From: Parasponia andersonii
Taxonomy: Eukaryota > Streptophyta > Magnoliopsida > Rosales > Cannabaceae
Assembly: GCA_002914805.1 (NCBI GenBank)
Contig: JXTB01000201.1
Location: forward strand, 445,146-509,145
DNA length: 64,000 bases
Direction of reading: 5' to 3'
Both the position numbers and the translations under genes were made by a program. The notes under the pieces were generated by a model. It saw only the letters and a list, made by a program, of their open reading frames with translations, made no database searches and was not told the origin of the DNA. Each line of letters begins with the position of its first letter. The stretch's first letter is position 1. Positions 56,654 through 64,000 of the stretch are shown here, piece after piece.

Positions 56654-58440
56654 ATGGCAAACACTAGAAACACTACCAGAGTCACCGGAACTAGCCAAAA
56701 CTAACCTCAAAGTACTGCCGCTACACAGGCAGACCCAGCTCCGGATCAACCTACTATGACTGTAACAGAAAACCTTTCCCAGAGACAGGATCGTATGGAG
56801 GAGACGCTGGTGAACCTTCAGCAAGTCACTAACCAGATCAATGATACCCTGCGACGACTTGCTGAAGGGCAGATGGTGACCCCACCATAACACGAACGTC
56901 CCAAAGAACGTCCTGCTCAATTACCTGAGAAAGGAATACATATCCTAGAGACGAGAAGACGCGGCCAGCCAAGAACTCAGTAGGAGCGTCATGAAGATCG
57001 CATCTCCAAAGGGAAAGGCAAGGTCGCATACTTGCCTCTAGAATCTGGTACGGAGAGTTCAAGTACGAACCATGATCGTGTACAACCTTCTCGTAAATCC
57101 ACTAATAGTCAAGATCGCTTGAGTGGCAAACAAAGACGACCATCGAGAAGCGTCTTCGAAAGAATCAGCAAAGAGTCAAGACAAGATCCTGCAGACCTAA
57201 GACAGTATTTGGAGCGACGAAATAGTCATGATCGATCTGTATCACATCACAACGACCAAAGTCGGTCTCGTCGCACTATTTCACTGGATTCCACTCACAA
57301 GTCACAGAATACTCTACCTGACCAACCCGCCATGAAACAGGATAACGAACGAAGGCCACTTTTACCGCCAGCAAGGGATGATGCTTTCCCTCTGAACGTC
57401 GATGTTCACAATTTAAGGATCGCATTAGACGCACTTGCTGGTTGGGACGATGAGCTCGCTGATGGGTATCGTCAGTCACCATTCAGTGAGGAGGTTCGAG
57501 CTGCAGCCCTTCCCACTAGATTCAGACTTCCCACCATTAACACTTTTGATGGGAAAACTGATCTACAGGACCATATGGATCACTTCAGTGACTTGATGGA
57601 ACTTTATCGGGTTAGTGATCATGCACGCTGCAGATGTTTCGCTGTAACACTCTCGGGAGCAACGAAGAAGTGGTTTCGAGGACTTAAATCCGGCTCAATT
57701 TCGTCCTGGCAACAATTATAGACGGCGTTCTTAAGACAATTTCAAGCCGCAAAGAATTTCACTGTTCCGCTTGTTAGTTTGTCCGCTATCCGGCAAGGTC
57801 TAGAGGAGACTCTACGGTCTTATCTCAATCGATTCACTTCAGAGCTAGCTAAGGTCAACAACCCACCTGAAGGAGGAGTTCTTACTCTTATGATGGCTGG
57901 CGTGCGACCAAAAACAAAACTCTAGGAGGAATTACTTGAGTGAGAGTGTAGAACTCTCGAAGACTTCAATCGAAGAGTTGGTCGGCATCTAAGGTTAGAA
58001 TCTTCACGCGAAAATCTTCAAAAGACTAAAAAAGAAGGAAGGACAGATGCGATTAAAGATGCGGTCATTACCAACAACGGCGGTAATAAGAAAAACAAGA
58101 GGAATAATGAACAGACAAATGAGAATCAGCCTAGACCCAAAAGGCAGGAGATTTCAAAAGCTCCCATGAGGTTTAACAATCACACTGAATTGAATGCACC
58201 CATAGATCATATCTATGTGGTCACAAACCAGAAGGAGCAATTTTGACAAGCAGAACTAATGAAGCGGGACAGGACAAAGCGCGACCCCAACAATTTTTGC
58301 CGATATCACAATGATATTGGGCATGATACTAATAATTGCTTTACCCTGAAAGATGAAATTGAAAGGCTGATTAGAGAGGGACGATTACGACAGTATACCA
58401 GGCAGAGCGACGAAAGGCGAGAAGAAGACCAACAGCGACC
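56654..58440 (+). pseudogene. gag (element C)
   Basis: Starts at ATG 56,654 (MANTRNTTRV). A TAA at 56,702 is private to this copy; the TAA near 56,888 after MVTPP is shared with element A. The open block 57,032-57,721 contains the Arg/Ser-rich segment and gag domain (NVDVHNLRIALDALAGW, INTFDGKTDLQDHMDHF) and ends in TAG replacing Gln. The gag domain continues in frame (FRQ.. to PPEGGVLTLMMAGV) with two more stops near 57,925-57,945. The C-terminal knuckle CRYHNDIGHDTNNCF at ~58,300 is intact here. Confidence 0.83.
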
Positions 58441-58975
58441 TCCAGAAATTCAGCATGAGGTGCGAACTATTTTTGGAGGACCGCATGTTGGAGGAGATTC
58501 CAAGCGAGCACAGGATAGATATGCGCGAGAAGCTCGACAGCAGCCGTTAACCAACGTCATGCATCTTGACCAAAGACCACACAAGCTTCAACGAGTACTG
58601 GAAATGGATATTACCTTTACAGAGCAAGATGCAAGGGAAGTCCATTATCCGCATAATGACGCACTGGTCATAAAAATTAACTGTGGAAGCACACAGTTAT
58701 AACGAGTATTGGTCGATAACGGAAGTGCTGTGGACATCCTGTACTTCGACGCCTTCAAAAAGATGGGTTTGAATGAGAGCAACCTGAAACCTGCCGCCAC
58801 TCCACTCTATGGTTTTACTGGTGACAGCCTGATGCCTATAGTTATGATTGAAATGATGGTCAGCGTTGGGACCTTTCCAAGGTTTTTATCGATAATGACC
58901 CAGTTTTTGGTGGTAGATTAAGATCGACATTAAGGGAACTTCGAGCTGTCACCTCGATCTACCATCTAACAATGA
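58441..58975 (+). pseudogene. aspartic protease (element C)
   Basis: The segment up to INCGSTQL ends in a TAA at 58,700 where element A has Trp. The following frame has the active site VDNGSAVDILYFDAF. Against element A, about 28 bp are missing after TTGGTGGTAGATT (58,920), removing SSAFNAVLGR and shifting the frame. Confidence 0.82.
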
Positions 58976-60687
58976 AGTTCCCGACCCAACATGGGGTAGG
59001 TGAGGTGCGAGGAAATCAATATGATGCGAGGACATGTTATAACAACTCGCTAAAACTTGCAGCAAAGGATATGACATCTTGCGCAATGATGGTCCACCTG
59101 TCGGACAAAGCATCAATCGTGGCAGCAGACAAAGCGTCAGTCATGGCAGCGGATGAAGCGTCAGTTGTGGCAGCAGATAAAGCGTCAGTCGAGGCAGCGA
59201 GCGAAGCTCTAGTCGGATCATCAGATAAAGTGTCAGTCGAACCGTCAGTGAAAGCGTCAATCGAAACGACCAGTGAAGACTTCGATCCTCGAGAAGTTGA
59301 CGAAGAAATCAAAACTAGACCCGTTGAAGACCTGGAGGATTTATCATTCGATCTGTCTTCCAGGACTTTAAAGATTGGAACGGAGGTTCAAGGACCTGTG
59401 CGAGCTTCATTGATCGCTTTTCTGAAGTCTAATTTGGATGTCTTCGCATGGCAGCATTCGGATATGGTAGGGATTAATTCAAGGATCATATCCCACCATC
59501 TTAACATAGATCTGACAAAAAAGCCTGTACGACAGAAAAGAAGAGCCATGAATCCAGAACGCTACGTCGCATTAAAAGAAGAGGTGGAGAAGTTGCTCAA
59601 AATTGGGTTCATAAGAGAGTCTTTTTACCCTGACTGGCTTGCAAATCCGGTCTTGGTGAAAAAACCTAATGGAAAGCGGAGGACCTGTATTGATTTCACT
59701 GATCTCAACAAGGCATGTCCTAAAGACAGCTTCCCTCTTCCGAGAATTGATCAGCTTGTAGATGCGACGTCGGGGCATGAACTTTTGAGCTTCATGGACG
59801 CATATTCAGGATACAACCAAATCCCCATGTACGAGCTAGATGAAGAACACACCTCATTCATCACTGATCGAGGGTTATACTGCTATAAAAAGATGCCCTT
59901 CGGACTTATCAACACGGGAGCGACCTACCAACGTCTTGTCAATATGATGTTTGCAAAACAAATTGGCAAGACAATGGAGGTATACATCGATGATATGCTA
60001 GTCAAATCGGAGAAAGCTAAAGATCACATCAAGCACCTTGATGAGATGTTCAAAATCCTCCGGAGATACCAGATGAAGCTAAATCCCCAGAAGTGTGCAT
60101 TCGGAGTAGGATCTGGAAAATTTCAGGGTTTTATGGTCAACCAGCGAGGGATTGAAGCAAATCCTCAGAAGATACAAGCGTTGATTGATATGCAATCTCC
60201 TCGTAAACCAAGAGATGTACAAAGCCTAGCAGGAAGGGTAGCTGCTCTAAGTCGGTTTGTATCCAGATCAACCGATAAATGCCAACCTTTCTTTGAGGTG
60301 CTGAAGGGATCAAAAAGGTTCGAGTGGACGGAGAAATGCGAACAAGCGTTCCAAGAATTGAAAAAACACTTGGGTTCCCCTCCACTCTTGTCGAAACCAA
60401 ATCTGGGAGAAGAATTATACTTATATCTCGCTGTTTCTAAGTATGCGATGAGTGCCGCATTAATTCGCAAGGAGGCAAATATTCAGCGACCTGTGTATTA
60501 TGTAAGTAAAAGTTTACTTGATGCTGAAACCAGATATCCAGAAATGGAAAAATTGGCGCTGGCACTCGTCATTGCATCAAGAAAGCTTCGACCTTACTTC
60601 CATGCTCACTCCATCCGGGTTTTCATGAATTTCCCGCTGAAACAGGTCTTACAGAAACCTGAGGCATCAGGACGGCTGCTTAAATGA
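58972..60687 (+). CDS. reverse transcriptase (element C), long open segment
   Basis: 571 open codons covering the end of protease, linker, whole RT and connection. Landmarks are FIRESFYPDWLANPVLVKKP, CIDFTDLNKACPKDSF, FMDAYSGYNQIP, GLYCYKKMPFGL, and the intact catalytic YIDDMLVKS (codons at 59,983-59,994, residue 338 on), then KKHLGSPPLLSKP and the tether EKLALALVIASRKLRPYF. It ends at TGA 60,685-60,687, where element A reads TGG in KWAVELSQFD. RT is thus intact in this copy, but its polyprotein context is broken on both sides. Confidence 0.88.
   Translation: MKFPTQHGVGEVRGNQYDARTCYNNSLKLAAKDMTSCAMMVHLSDKASIVAADKASVMAADEASVVAADKASVEAASEALVGSSDKVSVEPSVKASIETTSEDFDPREVDEEIKTRPVEDLEDLSFDLSSRTLKIGTEVQGPVRASLIAFLKSNLDVFAWQHSDMVGINSRIISHHLNIDLTKKPVRQKRRAMNPERYVALKEEVEKLLKIGFIRESFYPDWLANPVLVKKPNGKRRTCIDFTDLNKACPKDSFPLPRIDQLVDATSGHELLSFMDAYSGYNQIPMYELDEEHTSFITDRGLYCYKKMPFGLINTGATYQRLVNMMFAKQIGKTMEVYIDDMLVKSEKAKDHIKHLDEMFKILRRYQMKLNPQKCAFGVGSGKFQGFMVNQRGIEANPQKIQALIDMQSPRKPRDVQSLAGRVAALSRFVSRSTDKCQPFFEVLKGSKRFEWTEKCEQAFQELKKHLGSPPLLSKPNLGEELYLYLAVSKYAMSAALIRKEANIQRPVYYVSKSLLDAETRYPEMEKLALALVIASRKLRPYFHAHSIRVFMNFPLKQVLQKPEASGRLLK
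59095..59270 (+). repeat. coding minisatellite between protease and RT (element C)
   Basis: Six to eight diverged 8-residue units (KASIVAAD, KASVMAAD, EASVVAAD, KASVEAAS, EALVGSSD, KVSVEPSV). Element A has three regular units plus fragments at 2,455-2,595. Confidence 0.8.
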
Positions 60688-60696
60688 GCTATTGAA

Positions 60697-61395
60697 TTGA
60701 GTCAATTTGACATCAATTTTCAACTTCGCACTACTATAAAGGGTCAAGCCCTCGCAGATTTTATTGCAGAATTTACATACGACGTCAATCTTCCCACAGG
60801 AGTACTCGAGAAACCCGTCTCAGATACATCAAAGTTATGGAAGCTTTATGTGGACGGATCATCGAATGAAAATGGAGCAGGCGCGGGCATAGTTTTAATC
60901 AGTCCTGAAGGGCACAATATTCATTATGTGCTTCGCTTCAAATTCCCAGTGTCGAATAATGAGGCCGAATACGAAGCACTGATAGCTGGGCTAAAGCTCG
61001 CACAGGAAATGAAGGTCGAAGTAATCGAGGTGTATAGCGACTCCCAGCTGGTCGTCTGTCAGGTTAAGGGTGATTATCAAGGGAGAGGAGAAAGAATGAT
61101 GGCCTATTTGAAGAAGGTACAACAGTTGTTCTTAACATTCGACACTTATGACCTACAGCTTCTTCCTCGTATTAAAAACACCCGGGCAGATGCACTCGCT
61201 AAGCTCGCTTTGACGAAAGACGTAGAATTGTTGAAGGTGGTTCCCGTTGAATTTCTAGTATCACCAAGCATCGAGGTCGAACCCCAAGTAATTATGTCAG
61301 TTGATGAAGAACCATCGTGGATGGACCCTATAAGCAGTATATACAAAATGGCGATCTCCCTGATAATAAAGATGATGCAAGGTGACTTCGCATGA
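60697..61395 (+). CDS. RNase H domain (element C)
   Basis: Continues the RT frame after the single TGA. DGSSNENGAGAGIVLIS, NEAEYEALIAGLKLAQEM, YSDSQLVVCQVKGDYQ and NTRADALAKLALT carry the acidic residues. A one-base deletion near 61,335 (in the place of IMRYIQ) shifts the frame, so the last residues differ and the link to integrase is lost. Confidence 0.85.
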   Translation: MSQFDINFQLRTTIKGQALADFIAEFTYDVNLPTGVLEKPVSDTSKLWKLYVDGSSNENGAGAGIVLISPEGHNIHYVLRFKFPVSNNEAEYEALIAGLKLAQEMKVEVIEVYSDSQLVVCQVKGDYQGRGERMMAYLKKVQQLFLTFDTYDLQLLPRIKNTRADALAKLALTKDVELLKVVPVEFLVSPSIEVEPQVIMSVDEEPSWMDPISSIYKMAISLIIKMMQGDFA

Positions 61396-62553
61396 AAGCA
61401 GCTCGCTATATCATCCAGGATGAGCAACTTTATCAAAGGAGTTTCAGCTCGCCATTATTATTGTGTGTCAATGATAAAAAATCACTTTATATTATGAGGA
61501 AAATTCACGAAGGAATATGTGAGAATCATTCTGGGGGGGCAAGCGCTCGCAAATAAGATTTTTCGACAAGGGTACTTTTGGCCAACTATGAAGAAGGATA
61601 CATTGGAATTTGCTAGGAAATGTGATAAATGTCAATGATTTGCGACCATTCCTAGAAAACCACATGTTCCTTTAACTTCAATGACTAGTCCATGGCCATT
61701 TGCTGTGTGGGGAATTGATATTATCGGGATGCTTCCATTAGCGCGAGGTGGTTTGAAGTATGCAGTAGTCGCAGTCGATTACTTTACAAAATAGACGGAA
61801 ACCGAAGCCTTGAGCACCATCTCCGCGAAGAAAATGATAGATTTTGTTTAGAAATCTATAATCTGTCATTATGGTATTCCACATACCATAATTTCTGATA
61901 ATGGGAAACAATTCGACTGTGACGAGTTCCGTGACTTCTGCAATAACTTGGGTATCAAAAAGAGCTTCTCCGTTGTTGTTCATCCACAGGCCAATGGGCA
62001 GGTCGAAGCGATAAACAAAATACTCAAGCAAAATATAAAGATAAAGCTGGAGGAGCATAAAGGAACTTGGCCAGAAGTACTTCCAGAAGTGTTATGGGCT
62101 TATCGCACCACACAACGAACTACTACAGGAGAGAGTCCATTCTCCTTGGCTTATGGATATGAAGCGATGATTCCTGTTGAAATTGGTGTGGGCTCCCTAC
62201 GGTGATCTATTTATGAGCAAAAACAGAATGATGTATTGCTGAAATTTGAACTCGATCTTTTAGAAGAGCGGCGTGAACAATCTCAGCTCTGAATTACATC
62301 ATACCAATGGCGCACTGCTCGATATTATAATTCCAAAGTTAAGGGTAGACATTTTGAAGTTGGAGATCTTGTCCTTCGACGAGTTCTACCTAATAATAGA
62401 GAGCATGGTGCTGGTGTATTTGGGCCTTCTTGGGAAGGACCTTATGTTATTGATAATGTCATTCGACCTGGAACATATAACCTAACTCGCATCGGTGGAC
62501 AAAAGGTCGAGCATGCCTGGAATGCAGAACAACTTCGTCGTTATTATCAATAA
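61392..62553 (+). pseudogene. integrase (element C)
   Basis: From MKAARYIIQDEQLY to QLRRYYQ stop at 62,551-62,553. Zinc finger KIHEGICENHSGG (followed by an extra G that shifts the frame, ~61,540), then CDKCQ, with a TGA replacing Arg. Catalytic core: GIDIIGMLPLARGG (first Asp), AVDYFTK, IISDNGKQFD (second Asp), QANGQVEAINKILKQN (Glu). The open stretch 61,948-62,205 covers PQANGQ to VPVEIGVGSL. Then comes a C-terminal part FEVGDLVLRRVLP and GPSWEGPYVIDNVIRPGTYN. Stops at ~61,638, 61,794, 61,850, 62,203 and 62,290. Confidence 0.87.
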
Positions 62554-63250
62554 ATCTTCATGTTATCTTCAACAGCCTATTGTATCTTCTTCATTAATAT
62601 TCAATAATACTTCTTCGGCTATTACTTCAACTCGTTTCCGATCGTCTTTTATAGTTTTATGGCAGTTTTCGGACACCATAAAACTCAGGGGGCAGTGGGA
62701 TCAGAATGTTATCTCCTACTTGTTTCCTAAGGGACTATGCAAACGTCCATTTAGAGGAGACAGGGTTCAGATCGTCGAAGTATCTAAATCTCAGATCGTC
62801 GAAGTATCAGAATCTCCTTAAAATCCTAGGATTTTCTCCTCACTTCATGCCTCAACATGTCGTATTACGCAATTTCTCTCCTCGAATAGAAAAGTAACTA
62901 AGCAAAACGTTCGTCGTTCGAAGTGATATATTGCTATGTTTTATTTTGACATGGAACTTTTGAAACACAGTTAGAGTTTGCATCACTCGTATTGATTGTT
63001 TTCTTAAGCGACCTAACCTATCCTAACGCTTAAAACTCGTTTTAAGTTAGTCGGATTCAAATCACTAAAAGCGTACTGATCGATCACTTGTGATTGACTA
63101 CTTAATTAAAATTACTGTTGTTTCTTTTCATTATTTTGCAAGAGCATATAAGGAAAAATGATATTTATTAAAAGAGTCATCCATACATAAACAGAAAAGA
63201 AGGAGAACAAAGCCCGCATTATTCTAAATATAAAAAAAAAAAAAAAAAGT
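62554..63250. other. spacer between pol and antisense gene (element C)
   Basis: Purine-rich CTCAGGGGGCAGTGGGA at 62,684-62,700 looks like an internal polypurine tract. A 22-24-bp duplication CAGATCGTCGAAGTATC occurs at ~62,769 and 62,793. No coding sequence recognised. Ends in an A run at ~63,230. Confidence 0.6.
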
Positions 63251-64000
63251 TCATATAGAAGGGCTCGCGCCGCCATCCCCAGCCTTGGTGGTATCTTCTT
63301 TCAAGCTCTGCATAAGTTCGACCACATCCTCGCCAAGGATGGAGAAGTCAAAATCCAGATGCTCGCAGAAATGTTAAAGATGATAGTTGACGAGGCGATA
63401 TCACTAGCTTTATCTTCAAGTTCTTTGACCTCGGTCGCCTTGAACTCCTCGATAGCTTTGTGAACCGCCTCGGTGGTCGCTTTCCTCATACGATCCGGAT
63501 GCTCAGAAATGACCTTCTCGAGCTCTTTGACTTTCTCCTCGAGATTCTCCTTAGTGATCTCTCCTTGGCCAGGTCCTCGAGTATTTGCTGCTTTTCCAAG
63601 TTGAAGGCCATTCTCTCCTCCTCCCGACCCTTTTCCGAGTTCTCGAATGCTTGTGTTATTTCTTCAACTTTCTCAGCCTTCTCCAAGCATTCGAGAATCG
63701 GATCGTGCATCAAGACAGCAGTAGCCGCAGTCTAAAAAAATATATATATATAAATAAATCTCTAAGTTAACATCAAAAGAATACACATAGAGAGAAGATA
63801 AAAATGCTTACATTGGCCAGCATCCTCATTGCAGAACCAAAAGCGAACTTGGCAGAACGTCGCTTCATCCGCTCCCAACCTTCCTCAGATGTGAAGCAGT
63901 CAATAAAAGCTGTGCTCATACCAGCCTTCTCTGGTAATTAGTTGAGGAGTGCGAAAAGCTCGTCACCTTTGTCTGCCAAGGTCGGTTCCGAAGAAGTAGC
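63251..64000 (-). pseudogene. antisense gene of Tat element C, 3' part
   Basis: Minus strand, entering from beyond the window. An exon at 64,000-~63,812 reads SEPTLADKGDELFALLN, MSTAFIDCFTSEEGWERMKR and FAFGSAMRMLAN, then a GTAAGC donor. The acceptor TTTTTTAG at ~63,735 starts an exon with a coiled coil (DPILECLEKAEKVEEITQAF, EEERMAFNLEKQQILEDLAK), a frameshift near 63,555, EEKVKELEKVISEHP and KAIEEFKATEVKELEDKASD. A second shift near 63,370 leads to HLDFDFSILGEDVVELMQSL and a stop at 63,251. Same architecture (introns, coiled coil, same position) as the antisense gene of element B but little sequence similarity. Function unknown. Confidence 0.7.

Larger units (their letters stand above)
55947..64000 (+). 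mobile_element. Ty3/gypsy LTR retrotransposon, Tat lineage (element C), partial
   Basis: Same family as element A but on the opposite strand. LTR, primer site, gag, protease, RT, RNase H and complete integrase are followed by a spacer and an antisense gene that runs off the window end, so the 3' LTR is not seen. Five bases before the LTR are ACTTC. It is disabled by stops (56,702; 57,719; 58,700; 60,685), frame changes and a 28-bp deletion. Comparison with A shows which stops are private to each copy. Confidence 0.93.

Overview
This is an intergenic, transposon-dominated stretch of a flowering-plant nuclear genome, probably a eudicot. It is AT-rich, has spliceable introns, and carries Ty3/gypsy, CACTA, Mutator and MITE elements. 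I see one convincing, apparently intact host gene: a single-exon glucosyltransferase of the zeatin O-glucosyltransferase (UGT93/ZOG) type at 52,121-53,638. The species cannot be told from the sequence. Almost every transposon gene carries stops or frameshifts, so this is old nested repeat DNA.

Layout. (1) 1-5,750: minus-strand Tat-lineage Ty3/gypsy element A, cut by the window start, with its 5' LTR at 5,109-5,750. (2) 5,751-10,886: AT-rich spacer with a hAT-like MITE candidate and a dispersed repeat. (3) 10,887-12,161: non-autonomous Mutator-like element (MULE) with ~200-bp terminal inverted repeats (TIRs) and a perfect 9-bp target duplication. (4) 12,162-15,183: spacer with promoter-like islands and a MITE inserted in (TA)n. 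(5) 15,184-28,220: ~13-kb degenerate CACTA (En/Spm) element or pair of elements, with TNP2 transposase, DUF4218, DUF4216 and two convergent Transposase_24-like genes, framed by long inverted arms containing ~105-bp minisatellites. (6) 29,048-31,216: 2.17-kb solo LTR with ATTTT target duplication. (7) 31,217-33,276: spacer with two more copies of the (TA)n MITE. (8) 33,277-37,734: MuDR-like MULE with ~230-bp TIRs and an 11-bp flanking duplication, carrying a deleted mudrA-type transposase and a convergent, intron-containing GRF zinc-finger gene. (9) 37,892-50,299: structurally complete Tat-lineage element B (LTRs, TATAT target duplication) with gag-pol, two tandem-repeat arrays and a four-exon antisense gene. 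(10) 50,300-52,120: spacer and promoter of the glucosyltransferase. (11) 52,121-53,638: glucosyltransferase. (12) 55,947-64,000: element C, same family as A but on the plus strand, cut by the window end inside its antisense gene.

How it fits together. The gag-pol genes of A, B and C are wrecked copies of retrotransposition machinery. The CACTA and MULE genes are wrecked DNA-transposon machinery. None looks able to move itself now. The notable structures are the MULE pairing a transposase with a GRF zinc-finger/membrane-anchor gene, the in-frame duplication of the protease active site in element B, the spliced antisense gene of the Tat elements, and a small MITE family that sits repeatedly in TA microsatellites.
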